Assembly: GCF_012275575.1 (NCBI RefSeq) | Contig: NZ_NPIH01000201.1 | Location: 1 to 57,253 of the forward strand | Length of the DNA stretch: 57,253 nucleotides | Origin: Paraburkholderia sp. SG-MS1 | Lineage (GTDB): Bacteria; Pseudomonadota; Gammaproteobacteria; Burkholderiales; Burkholderiaceae | Reading direction: 5' to 3' | Shown here: positions 35,201-42,587 of the stretch, one piece after another | Position numbering within the stretch: the stretch's first letter is position 1 | Layout: each line of letters begins with the position of its first letter | The notes under the pieces: model-generated | Told to the model about the DNA's origin: nothing | The model's input: the letters and a program-made list of their open reading frames with translations, nothing else | Databases searched by the model: none | Program-made: the position numbers and the translations under genes

Positions 35201-35319
35201 AGATCGACGGCAATACGGTGATGGTCGCGGACGGCACGAGCTGCCGGCATCAGATTCACGACGGCGCGGGCGTCGATGCGGTTCACGTGGCGCGGGTGCT
35301 GGCGATGGCGTTGCAGTAA
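32299..35319 (+). CDS. FAD-linked oxidase with C-terminal Fe-S and CCG domains (D-2-hydroxyacid dehydrogenase type)
   Basis: A 1006-residue fusion of a GlcD-like flavoprotein and a GlcF-like iron-sulfur protein. The N-terminal FAD-binding part has LLARGAGTSQCGQTVGEA, IGGMAGNNSCGSRSIEYGNM and LVGSEGTLAF; the cap domain includes YAHASVGTLHVRP and SGEHGDGLCRGEW. Fe-S ligands are Cys598 and Cys604 (CNNNGHC), a later Cys in TMCPSY, and Cys658, 661, 664 and 668 (CVSCKGCKRDCP). Two CCG domains (RPVCCGRTFLAAG and SSCCGMAGSFGYE) complete it. Such enzymes oxidise D-lactate or other D-2-hydroxy acids and pass electrons to the respiratory chain. Last gene of the GntR-linked operon. Confidence 0.9.
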   Translation: MTNPTSALLVKPIHLVPSTARLTSPLAQLLRKSLRGDVLFDAASRGRYATDASIYQITPVGVVVPRDQDDLRVALEIARSEKVPLLARGAGTSQCGQTVGEALVIDTSKWLNNIVAFDAQARTVTVEPGVVLDHLNAWLKPHGLWFPVDVSTAAQCTIGGMAGNNSCGSRSIEYGNMVHNVEAIDAILADGSEARFASLRETPQGARLQQILDGVTRIAQREHDEIVARVPKVLRRVAGYNIDLFDCQNPRAYTDDGFANLAHLLVGSEGTLAFSRQLTLKLAPLPAHKTLGVVNFPTFRQSMELTQHIVKLKPVAVELVDRTMIDLAMSNPAFRPVISKALVDEPQAILLVEFAGEDRDAQLASLSQLSELMADLGLPGSVVEMPDANEQKALWEVRKAGLNIMMSMKGDGKPVSFIEDCAVPLEHLADYTSRLTEVFHRHGTEGTWYAHASVGTLHVRPILDMRRDGAVKMRAIADEAAALVREYKGAYSGEHGDGLCRGEWVAWQYGPRLNQAFSEIKTLFDPDNRFNPDKIVRPPKMDDARHFRFAPGYKEQRIDTALDWSAWNVERDPLTGTQTLPGSGNDLSGGLAKAVEMCNNNGHCRKFDAGTMCPSYRVTKDEQHVTRGRANTLRLAISGQLGEAGLASDDVKDTLDLCVSCKGCKRDCPTGVDMAKFKIEARAARVKRHGLRLRDRLVAFMPRYAATASRMPGLMALADNVPVLSAWFKRSVGLAPERSLPRFRKSFLSNAVPGKAARSGDLKEVLLFVDTFNNTMEPDNARAAQQVLEAAGYTVHFNTRQGERPVCCGRTFLAAGLVDEAKQEARRMLDLFKPFVERGVPIIGLEPSCLLSLRDEFLHYGFGVEAQRLSQQAFLFEEFLVREEKAGRLQLALKPLAAQQALVHGHCHQKAFDAFTPVQTVLKWIPQLKVSTVESSCCGMAGSFGYEAEHYATSQAMAELSLLPAVRKIDGNTVMVADGTSCRHQIHDGAGVDAVHVARVLAMALQ

Positions 35320-35334
35320 CGCCGGCCCTTGGTT

Positions 35335-35443
35335 CAAACGCCGACGGCCTGCCGGAACATGGTAGGCGCCACGCCGACGCTTTCGCGAAAGCGGTGGCTG
35401 AAATGGCTGGCGTTCGCGTAGCCGCATTGTTCGGTGGTGTTTC
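35335..35443 (-). pseudogene. C-terminal remnant of an AraC-family regulator
   Basis: On the minus strand the last 35 codons of an AraC-type DNA-binding domain are readable: EQCGYANASHFSHRF, then RESVGVAPTMFRQAVGV and a TGA stop at 35335. This is the second helix-turn-helix of the family. Upstream of it (higher coordinates) the sequence stops looking like AraC within a few codons and runs into the two motif copies at 35486-35548. The rest of the gene is missing. Confidence 0.7.
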
Positions 35444-35485
35444 TCGACCGGCAGCCGCGCCGGCCACCGTGCGAGGAGAGTTTCA

Positions 35486-35548
35486 GGTGAGTATTTTCGG
35501 GAGGCAAAAAGGCGCCTCAAACGCTTGCTGGTGAGCCTTTTCGGGAGG
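35486..35548 (+). repeat. Pair of 19-nt motif copies
   Basis: GGTGAGTATTTTCGGGAGG (35486-35504) and GGTGAGCCTTTTCGGGAGG (35530-35548), starts 44 bp apart, about 45 bp from the broken end of the AraC remnant. Both end in GG, unlike most copies further left. Confidence 0.8.
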
Positions 35549-35599
35549 CGATTGTCTGTCTGGCAAAGCGCTGCGCTGCCCACGAATTAATCACATGGG

Positions 35600-35628
35600 T
35601 AGACGAAGCCCTCGAATCGCCGTATAAT
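35600..35628 (+). promoter_or_regulatory. Sigma-70-type promoter of the quaternary-amine ABC operon
   Basis: A perfect TATAAT (35623-35628) lies 17 bp after TAGACG (35600-35605), a moderate -35 match. Transcription would begin near 35635 and leave an untranslated leader of about 375 nt before the first permease gene. Confidence 0.6.
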
Positions 35629-35634
35629 CGTCGC

Positions 35635-36010
35635 TCCCTAACCGCGAAATCGCAGCTAAATAGCTTCAGTTAGAAGGGGTTGAATGCAACTAGAGGTACA
35701 TTGCATCCATCCCGGCACCGGTCAAAAACCGGTCTTCCAAAGGGGTACACAGCCCTTGGGACAAGCGGCTGAGCGCCGCCGCCCACCTCATCGATGGATC
35801 TGGCGCCAGTTTTGCTACTGGCTAGCCAACGGGGTCACCAAGCAGTTCACCGCCCAACACCCTCGCGCCGGGCAACCAACCCACGCCCGGCACCACTCGG
35901 TTCAATTCGCGGCACCTGCCGCGTCCCGAACTTCCCATTCGCAGCGTCGTCACGGCGCCTGTGCGGCGCGGCTATTTGCGCGCGTCGCCCGAACAAGGAG
36001 GCGCATCGTC
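35635..36010 (+). ncRNA. Long hairpin-rich 5' leader, candidate cis-regulatory RNA
   Basis: The leader contains at least five compact hairpins: ATGCAA/TTGCAT (35684-35689 with 35701-35706), ACCGGT/ACCGGT (35717-35722 with 35728-35733), CCAAAGGG/CCCTTGG with one bulge (35737-35744 with 35753-35759), GCGGC/GCCGC (35765-35769 with 35775-35779) and GCCAGT/ACTGGC (35805-35810 with 35817-35822, extended by TGGC/GCCA). A GGG/CCC pairing (35777 region excluded) may close the first hairpins. I do not recognise a known riboswitch class. The open frame crossing it lacks a ribosome site. Its position before an osmolyte-type transporter suggests control by a ligand or osmotic signal. Confidence 0.45.
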
Positions 36011-36727
36011 ATGATTCATCGTCCTGCCAGACTGATTGGCAGTCTTGTAGCCATCGGCATTGTCGTCGTGTTGCTGTGCCGTGCGATCGACCCCGGCGCA
36101 CTGCATCAGTACGCGCCCGATCTCGTCTACTACACGAAACGGCACCTGCTACTGGTCGGCTACTCGATGGCCCTCGCCTTGCTCGTCGGCATACCCGCCG
36201 GCATCTTGCTGAGCCGTCCGTCGTTCGCGCGTCACGCTGAACGCTTCATGCAGATCTTCAACATCGGCAACACGATTCCGTCGTTGGCGGTGCTGGCCAT
36301 CGCGCTCGGCATCTTCGGTATCGGCGATATTCCGGCGCTCGTCGCGCTATTCCTCGCTTCCTTGCTGCCGATCACGCGCAATGCGTACGAAGGCATGAAG
36401 AACGTTTCGCCCGCGCTGCGAGAGGCGGCGCGCGGCATCGGCATGACCGGTTGGCAGTCGCTCGTGCGCGTCGAATTGCCGAACGCGATGCCGATCATCA
36501 TCGGCGGTGTGCGCACGGCGCTCGCGATCAACGTGGGCAGCGCGCCGCTCGCGTATCTGATTGGCGCGGACAGTCTCGGTACGCTGATTTTTCCCGGCAT
36601 TTATCTGAACAATCAGCAGCAGCTTTTGCTCGGCGCCGCGGCGACCGCGATTCTCGCGCTGGTGCTGGACGGCATTGTGTCGGCCGGCAGCCGGTATCTG
36701 CTCGCACGACGTGGGGTGGCGGCATGA
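36011..36727 (+). CDS. ABC transporter permease, quaternary-amine uptake type
   Basis: A 238-residue inner-membrane permease of the OpuB/ProW type. The ATG at 36011 follows AAGGAGG at 35995-36001. Several hydrophobic helices and the permease signature EAARGIGMTGWQSLVRVELPNAMPII (seen as GIGMTGWQSLVRVELPNA) are clear, as are IFNIGNTIPSLAVLAIAL and ALAINVGSAPLAYLIGA. The stop overlaps the next ATG. First gene of a four-gene ABC operon of order permease, binding protein, permease, ATPase. Confidence 0.9.
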   Translation: MIHRPARLIGSLVAIGIVVVLLCRAIDPGALHQYAPDLVYYTKRHLLLVGYSMALALLVGIPAGILLSRPSFARHAERFMQIFNIGNTIPSLAVLAIALGIFGIGDIPALVALFLASLLPITRNAYEGMKNVSPALREAARGIGMTGWQSLVRVELPNAMPIIIGGVRTALAINVGSAPLAYLIGADSLGTLIFPGIYLNNQQQLLLGAAATAILALVLDGIVSAGSRYLLARRGVAA

Positions 36728-37635
36728 TCAATCTGTTCAAACGCAGTGGCCGGCGATCCAGCCGCTGGATCGCAGCCGGCGCGCTGTTCCTCGCGAGCCT
36801 TCAGGCGAGCGCGGCGACGCTGGTGCTCGGTGGAAAAAATTTCACCGAGCAGTACGTTCTTACCGAGATCACCTCGCAATACCTGCAATCGAAGGGCTAC
36901 ACGATCGATGCGCGCACCGGGCTCGGCAGCACGCTGTTGCGCAGTGCGCAGGAGAACGGCCAGGTCGACGTGGTATGGGAATACACCGGTACGGCGGCCA
37001 TCGTCTACAACAAGATCACCGAAAAGCTCGATCCGAAGACGATGTACGAGCGTGTCAAAGAGCTCGACGCGAAACGCGGCCTGATCTGGCTCGATGCTTC
37101 GCCGCTGAACAACACGTACGCGCTCGGCTTGCCGCAGGAACTGGCTCGGCAAACCGGCATCCGCACGATTTCGCAACTTGCCGCGAAGCTCGCGGCGGAG
37201 CCGAAAAAGAAGCACGTGTTCGCGATGGACGCGGAGTTCGCCAATCGTCCGGATGGGCTGAAGCCGCTCGAAGCGGCCTACGGCATGGCGTTCAGCCGCG
37301 CGGAAACGCGCCAGATGGACCCGGGCCTCGTCTACACGGCGCTGCATAACAACCAGGTGCCGATCGGCCTGATCTACACGACGGACGGCCGCGTGAAGGG
37401 CTTCAACATCATGCCGCTCGAAGACGATCGTCACTACTTCCCCGCGTACAACGCGACACCCGTGGTGCGCAAAGCGATCCTCGACCAGAACCCGCAACTC
37501 GCGACACAATTGAACGCGCTGTCCAACGCGCTGAACAACGACGTCATGCTCGAGATGAACAAGCAGGTCGACATCGACGGTAAGCCTGTGCGTGAAGTCG
37601 CGGCGGAATTCCTGCGCACGCACAAGCTGCCCTGA
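36724..37635 (+). CDS. Periplasmic substrate-binding protein, glycine betaine/choline type
   Basis: A 303-residue binding protein with a signal peptide ending ASLQASAA. The mature start TLVLGGKNFTEQYVLTEI is typical of the OpuBC/OsmF group, as are YTIDARTGLGSTLLRSAQ, VDVVWEYTGTA and the C-terminal LNNDVMLEMNKQVD. Ligand-binding in this group uses aromatic residues around a quaternary ammonium; YTGTA and VYTALHNNQVPIGLIYTTDGR-type segments (seen as IGLIYTTDGR) fit. Exact ligand (glycine betaine, choline, carnitine) unknown. Confidence 0.9.
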   Translation: MINLFKRSGRRSSRWIAAGALFLASLQASAATLVLGGKNFTEQYVLTEITSQYLQSKGYTIDARTGLGSTLLRSAQENGQVDVVWEYTGTAAIVYNKITEKLDPKTMYERVKELDAKRGLIWLDASPLNNTYALGLPQELARQTGIRTISQLAAKLAAEPKKKHVFAMDAEFANRPDGLKPLEAAYGMAFSRAETRQMDPGLVYTALHNNQVPIGLIYTTDGRVKGFNIMPLEDDRHYFPAYNATPVVRKAILDQNPQLATQLNALSNALNNDVMLEMNKQVDIDGKPVREVAAEFLRTHKLP

Positions 37636-37648
37636 GCGGAGACCTTTT

Positions 37649-38302
37649 ATGACTGTATTCGACTATCTATCGGCCAATTGGCCTGAACTGCTGCAACTGA
37701 CCGCGCAACACGTGTGGCTGGTGGGCATCGCGGTGGGCTGCGCGATCGTCGTCGGGGTTCCGTTGGGGATCCTGATCAATTGGCACGAGTGGCTTGCCGC
37801 GCCGTTGCTGAGCATTGCCACCGTGGTGCTGACCTTGCCGTCGATCGCGCTGTTCGGTTTGATGATTCCGGTGTTTTCGCGCTTTGGCCAAGGTATCGGC
37901 GCTGTGCCGGCGATCACCGCCGTGTTCCTCTATTCGCTGCTGCCGATCATGCGCAACACCTACCTCGCGCTGCGCAACGTCGACGCGGGCATCAAGGAAG
38001 CCGGCATCGGTATCGGCATGACCGTGTGGCAACGGTTGCGCCTCGTCGATCTGCCGCTCGCGGTGCCGGTGATTCTCGGCGGCGTGAGGACGGCCGTGGT
38101 GATGAACATCGGCGTGATGACGATCGCCGCGGTGATCGGCGCGGGTGGCCTCGGCACGCTGATCATCCGCGCGATCGGCCAGAGCAACATGATGAAACTG
38201 TTGGTGGGCGCGGTGCTCGTGAGCTTGCTCGCGATCGTCGCCGACCTGCTGCTGCAAGCGCTGCAACGCCTGCTGACACCGAAGGGAGTGCAAAAGACAT
38301 GA
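37649..38302 (+). CDS. ABC transporter permease, quaternary-amine uptake type
   Basis: A 217-residue second permease. It starts at the ATG at 37649 after GGAG. Signature segment: KEAGIGIGMTVWQRLRLVDL. Further matches to the first permease are VLTLPSIALFGLMIPV and GVRTAVVMNIGVMTIAAVIG. The two permeases probably form a heterodimer. ATGA overlap with the ATPase gene. Confidence 0.9.
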   Translation: MTVFDYLSANWPELLQLTAQHVWLVGIAVGCAIVVGVPLGILINWHEWLAAPLLSIATVVLTLPSIALFGLMIPVFSRFGQGIGAVPAITAVFLYSLLPIMRNTYLALRNVDAGIKEAGIGIGMTVWQRLRLVDLPLAVPVILGGVRTAVVMNIGVMTIAAVIGAGGLGTLIIRAIGQSNMMKLLVGAVLVSLLAIVADLLLQALQRLLTPKGVQKT

Positions 38303-39483
38303 TCGAACTCGACAAACTGACAAAGACGTTTACGCAGAAGGACGGCCAGCAGGTCAAGGCTGTCGACTCGGTGAGCCTGACGGTCGGCGAAGGGGAAATC
38401 TGCGTGTTTCTCGGCCCGTCGGGGTGCGGCAAGACCACGACGCTGAAGATGATCAACCGTCTGATCGCGCCGACTTCGGGCCGCGTGCTGATCAACGGCG
38501 AAGACACTTCCGGTCTGAACGAAGTCGAATTGCGCCGCCACATCGGCTATGTGATCCAGCAGATCGGCCTGTTCCCGAACATGACGATCGAGGAGAACAT
38601 CACGGTCGTGCCGCGTCTGCTCGGCTGGGACAAGAAGCGCTGCCGCGAGCGGGCCGTCGAGCTGATGTCGATGGTCGCGCTCGATCCGAAGCAATATCTG
38701 AAGCGCTATCCGCGTGAATTGTCGGGTGGGCAACAGCAGCGCATCGGCGTGATCCGCGCGCTGGCCGCCGATCCACCGGTGCTGCTGATGGACGAGCCAT
38801 TCGGCGCAGTCGACCCGATCAATCGCGAGTCGATTCAGAACGAGTTCTTTCAGATGCAGCGTCAATTGAAAAAGACGGTGATCATGGTGAGCCACGACAT
38901 CGACGAAGCGATCAAGCTCGGCGATCGTGTCGCGGTGTTCCGCCGGGGGCAGCTGGTGCAGTACGATCATCCGGATACGCTGCTCGCGCACCCGCGTGAT
39001 GAGTTCGTCGGCGCGTTCGTTGGGCAGGACAGCACGCTGAAGCGCCTGTTGCTGGTGAAGGCCGGCGATGCCGCCACGCAACCGGAAACGGCTCGCGCCG
39101 ATATGCCGGCGGCGCGAGCGTTCCAGATAATGGATGACAGCGACAATCGCTATCTGACCATTGTCGACGACAACCAGCAGGCGCTCGGCTACGTGACGCG
39201 CCGCGCGGCGCGCGCGGGGCAAGGCGTGTGCGGCGATCATCTCACGCCGTTCAAGGCGACGGTCAGCGCCGATGAGCATCTGCGCATCGTGCTGTCGAAG
39301 ATGTATCAGTTCAACTCGTCGTGGATGCCGGTGCTGGATGGTGACGGCCGCTATGTCGGCGAAGTGACGCAAGACTCGATCGCGGATTATCTGAGCTCCG
39401 GACGGTCGCGTCGCCAGACGGGACAGCCGGCGATCGTGTCGCCTGCCGTCGCCGCTGCGGAAGCGGCTGCCGCGCATTCGTAA
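38299..39483 (+). CDS. ABC transporter ATPase with C-terminal CBS domains
   Basis: A 394-residue OpuA/ProV-like ATPase. Walker A is GPSGCGKTT, the Q-loop VIQQIGLFPNMTI, the signature LSGGQQQRIGVIRAL, Walker B VLLMDEPFGAVD and the H-loop SHDIDEA. After about residue 250 come two CBS-type repeats (RYLTIVDDNQQALGYV and SWMPVLDGDGRYVGEV), which in OpuA sense ionic strength or nucleotides. The tail is Ala-rich. A strong terminator follows. Confidence 0.92.
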   Translation: MIELDKLTKTFTQKDGQQVKAVDSVSLTVGEGEICVFLGPSGCGKTTTLKMINRLIAPTSGRVLINGEDTSGLNEVELRRHIGYVIQQIGLFPNMTIEENITVVPRLLGWDKKRCRERAVELMSMVALDPKQYLKRYPRELSGGQQQRIGVIRALAADPPVLLMDEPFGAVDPINRESIQNEFFQMQRQLKKTVIMVSHDIDEAIKLGDRVAVFRRGQLVQYDHPDTLLAHPRDEFVGAFVGQDSTLKRLLLVKAGDAATQPETARADMPAARAFQIMDDSDNRYLTIVDDNQQALGYVTRRAARAGQGVCGDHLTPFKATVSADEHLRIVLSKMYQFNSSWMPVLDGDGRYVGEVTQDSIADYLSSGRSRRQTGQPAIVSPAVAAAEAAAAHS

Positions 39484-39516
39484 CGCAACTCGCGCGGTAA
39501 AGCAGTAACACTGTAC

Positions 39517-39558
39517 GCGGGCCTTTTGCTTCGTCGAAGAAGCGAAGGCCCGCTTTTT
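39517..39558 (+). terminator. Rho-independent terminator of the ABC operon
   Basis: GCGGGCCTT (39517-39525) and AAGGCCCGC (39545-39553) form a perfect 9-bp stem with an inner GCTTC/GAAGC stem, followed by TTTTT. Confidence 0.9.
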
Positions 39559-39659
39559 CCTCAAGCGCCACCGCGCTCGTCCAGGTTTTTCAGGCGACCC
39601 CGTCGCACACCACACCACGAAGCAATTGCCGCCGCATCCGCGGTCGATGCGCGGAATGC

Positions 39660-39800
39660 ATTGGCACGCGAAATTCGTATAGCAAGTTATTACGAGGTAA
39701 TTCTATGCGAATCGTATTAATTGATGCAGATAAAATTCTAAAGATATTTTTTTTAGGATTTGTTAGCGATTTTTATATGAGAATATAAAACGTCAATATT
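39660..39800. promoter_or_regulatory. AT-rich upstream region with nested dyad
   Basis: Clearly lower GC than the rest of the window. It holds a nested inverted repeat: outer arms ATTCGTATAG (39673-39682) and CTATGCGAAT (39703-39712) with one mismatch, inner arms ATTAC and GTAAT (39689-39693 and 39697-39701). A T8 run and several A/T tracts follow up to about 39800. This could be an operator and a nucleoid-protein-silenced promoter for the gene at 39894. Confidence 0.5.
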
Positions 39801-39893
39801 GACATATGCGCATTGGCCGGTCGCTGTGCATATCAGCGAAACCGCGCCATGTGCCTGCCGTGCGCATTTCGTGCCTCGCAAGGAAATGCCGTC

Positions 39894-42077
39894 GTGAAAC
39901 TCCTCTCTCGCCTGGGCGTGGCTGTCGTCTTAATCCATAGCCTTATTCCCCTGAATGCGTCTGCGCAATCGCAACTCAACTACGCCACTTCATGGATCGG
40001 CAATAGCTTCGGTTTTGGCGACGGCAAATGGATGCAGCAGGATATTCAGGCCATTAGCGTCGGCGCCGACGGCACCGTTTATACCAATTCCCCCTGGGAT
40101 GAGAGCGGCAGTGAAATCGCCGCCTATCGCGCGGGCGACAAACTCGCGGTAGCCGGTTCGACACACGGCTGGGGCGCGGCCGGCGGCGACGCGGTCGCGG
40201 TGAACCACACCTACCTGTATGCGGCGATGTCGATCGGCAACCAGAGCAACACGCTCGTCGGCGCGGACTATCCGCCGGCCAGCCAGACCTGGTACGGCGT
40301 CACGCGCCGCACGCTTGCGAATCTGGCGACCGGCGCGCCGTTCGGCGGCGGCATCGGCAACAGCGCGAATGCGACGAAGAACAGTTTCCTACCGGTGCAA
40401 ACGGTGATGACGGGCACTGACGCAAGCATCCGCGGCCTTGCCGCCAGCGACACAGAACTGTACGTGGCCGATACCTACGGCAACCGGATCGTGGTGTACG
40501 ACGCGGCGTCGATGCAGCCTTTGCGCTCGTGGAGCGTGCCTTCGCCGGGACGCATCGCGGTGGACACCGACTCGACGCTCTGGGTGCTGAGCGGCGTTTC
40601 GTCCGGAACCCTAACTATCTTGCACTACACGGCCAATGGTGCCGCGCTCGCCAGCGCGTTGACGGTGCCGGCCGGCACGGTGCCAGCCGACATCACGGTG
40701 ACGCCATCGGGGCAGATTCTCGTTGCTGACAACGGGCCGTTGCAGCAGATTTTCGTGTTCAACAAGGACACCAACGGTCAGCCGCAAGCCGGCGCGGCGA
40801 TCGGCACGCGCAACGGCCTGTTTCACGCTATGAAGGGCGTGCCGGGCAACGTGCGTTTCAACGGCATCACGGGTATCGGCGTCGATCCGGCGGGCAATCT
40901 CTACGTCGCGCAGAACGGCGAGGGGCCGCGCGCGATCGGCTCGGCGTCGGTCGGACAAGGCGCGGTGCTCGAAAGCTACGTGTTCAGTTCGCGTGCATTC
41001 AACTGGCGGCTCTACGGACTGACGTTCGTCGACAGCGCCGCGTTCGATCCGGCCACGCCGAACTCCGTCTACACGGGCTCGAAGCGCTTCACGCTCGACT
41101 ACAACCAGCCCACCGGTCGCGAATGGTCGTATGCGGCCTTCACGCTGGACCGTTTCGACTATCCAGGCGACCCCGCATTCCACCAGCCACGCGGGGTGCG
41201 TGGCGAGCCGATGGTGCGCCGGATCAACGGCAAGCCGTTTCTCTACACGCTCGATCCTGGCGCGCATTATCTGAACGTCTATCGCTTCGATGCGGCGCAT
41301 GGCGAAATGGCAATTCCCTCCGGCCTGCTCGCGCAGAATCCGCAGCCGGGTTCGTGGCCTGCCGGACAGCCGGCTTACGGCGAATGGCTGTGGCGCGACA
41401 GCAATGGCAACGGCACTGTCGACGCCAGCGAAATCAGCAGCAATCCATCGACCGGCAGCGCGGTCGGCAATGGCTTCTGGTGGGTCGATTCGCCGGGCAA
41501 CGTCTGGCTCGCCACGCCGTTGAGCGGCATCCGCGAGATGACGTTGCAAGGCTTCGACGCCGCCGGTAATCCGATCTACACCTACGCGAGATCGAACATG
41601 TTCGCGATGCCGCAGCCGTTCACGCGGCTTGCGCGGCTCGTGTATGTCGCGGAAACCGACACGATGTACCTGTCCGGTTTCACGAGTGCGATTCCGTGGG
41701 ACGCCGCCCATTGGAAGGAAGCGGGCCCGGTGCTCGCGCGCTACGACAACTGGAGCTCCGGCACGCCGACGCAACAGTATGCGATCTCGCTGACGTGGAA
41801 TACCCAGAGCAATCCGCAGACGACCACGGTCGGCGTCGCGGTGGCGGGCAATTACATCTTCGTCGCGGAGCTGTACACGGCGAAGGTTGATGTGTACGAC
41901 GCGCGCACGGGCCAGGCGGTCGGCTACATGACGCCGGGCGCGAGCGTCGGCAACACGAGTGGCTGGGTGGACGTCTATCTCGGCATCAGCGCGGCGCAGC
42001 GCGAGAACGGCGAGTACGTGGTCCTGCTGGAAGACGACGCCCGCGCGAAAATCCTGATGTATCGTTGGACGCCTTGA
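39894..42077 (+). CDS. Secreted NHL-type beta-propeller protein
   Basis: A 727-residue protein. I use the GTG at 39894, eight bases after AAGGAA, because it begins a clean signal peptide (KLLSRLGVAVVLIHSL, cleavage after NASA). The mature part is rich in repeated strands such as SDTELYVADTYGNRIVVYDA, VTPSGQILVADNGPLQQIFVF-like blocks (GQILVADNG) and IGVDPAGNLYVAQNGEGP, typical of NHL or SMP-30-like propellers. SNGNGTVDASEIS looks like a single EF-hand-type calcium loop. No enzyme motif is visible; extracellular or periplasmic binding function is likely. Confidence 0.75.
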   Translation: MKLLSRLGVAVVLIHSLIPLNASAQSQLNYATSWIGNSFGFGDGKWMQQDIQAISVGADGTVYTNSPWDESGSEIAAYRAGDKLAVAGSTHGWGAAGGDAVAVNHTYLYAAMSIGNQSNTLVGADYPPASQTWYGVTRRTLANLATGAPFGGGIGNSANATKNSFLPVQTVMTGTDASIRGLAASDTELYVADTYGNRIVVYDAASMQPLRSWSVPSPGRIAVDTDSTLWVLSGVSSGTLTILHYTANGAALASALTVPAGTVPADITVTPSGQILVADNGPLQQIFVFNKDTNGQPQAGAAIGTRNGLFHAMKGVPGNVRFNGITGIGVDPAGNLYVAQNGEGPRAIGSASVGQGAVLESYVFSSRAFNWRLYGLTFVDSAAFDPATPNSVYTGSKRFTLDYNQPTGREWSYAAFTLDRFDYPGDPAFHQPRGVRGEPMVRRINGKPFLYTLDPGAHYLNVYRFDAAHGEMAIPSGLLAQNPQPGSWPAGQPAYGEWLWRDSNGNGTVDASEISSNPSTGSAVGNGFWWVDSPGNVWLATPLSGIREMTLQGFDAAGNPIYTYARSNMFAMPQPFTRLARLVYVAETDTMYLSGFTSAIPWDAAHWKEAGPVLARYDNWSSGTPTQQYAISLTWNTQSNPQTTTVGVAVAGNYIFVAELYTAKVDVYDARTGQAVGYMTPGASVGNTSGWVDVYLGISAAQRENGEYVVLLEDDARAKILMYRWTP

Positions 42078-42201
42078 CGTGAATCGCGCTCGGCCCGATC
42101 ACGAATAGACGGCGGCGCGCGATCGGTATATAACAACACGAAAGGATGGCTTGTTCACCGGCGCATCTTCATCGACGCATCAACAGGAGCGATGTTCCAT
42201 C

Positions 42202-42459
42202 ATGACTCAAGACGCTTCGCCTGAGCCGCCCACGGGTAATCGGCCCGACCTCGACAGCCTCGATGCAGCGCTCAGTCACGTGGATCAGCAGGTATCGTCC
42301 GGCGGCATTGCCTCGGGCGCGGCGAGAGGCATTCTGTACAGCCTGATCGAAACGCTCGGCACGTTGGTGGGCGATCCCGATCTGCCGGAGCACGCGCGTT
42401 CGGGTTACGAAGGGCTGCTGGAAGCCGCTCGCGAATTGCGCGCGAAGCTGGATCGCTGA
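42202..42459 (+). CDS. Small DUF4404-like protein
   Basis: An 85-residue protein with an N-terminal Pro-rich stretch and helices LDSLDAALSHVDQQV, ARGILYSLIETLGTLV and YEGLLEAARELRAKL. It resembles small conserved proteobacterial helical proteins of the DUF4404 sort, from memory only. The AGGAG upstream is about 13 bases from the ATG, longer than usual. Function unknown. Confidence 0.55.
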   Translation: MTQDASPEPPTGNRPDLDSLDAALSHVDQQVSSGGIASGAARGILYSLIETLGTLVGDPDLPEHARSGYEGLLEAARELRAKLDR

Positions 42460-42587
42460 AGCAGAGGGCGCCGCCGTTGCACGGGATGATGGCGGGCGGC
42501 GGCATGTCCACGCGTTGCACCGCTACCCGAAGCAATCCAGTCTCCTGTGATAAAACGGTGCGCTGTTTTCACCATTGCGCCTTTCTC

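Noticed and set aside
8392..35548. CRISPR array formed by the 19-nt motif
   Set aside because: Copies are widely spread, spacings vary (44 to thousands of bp), and no cas genes are present.
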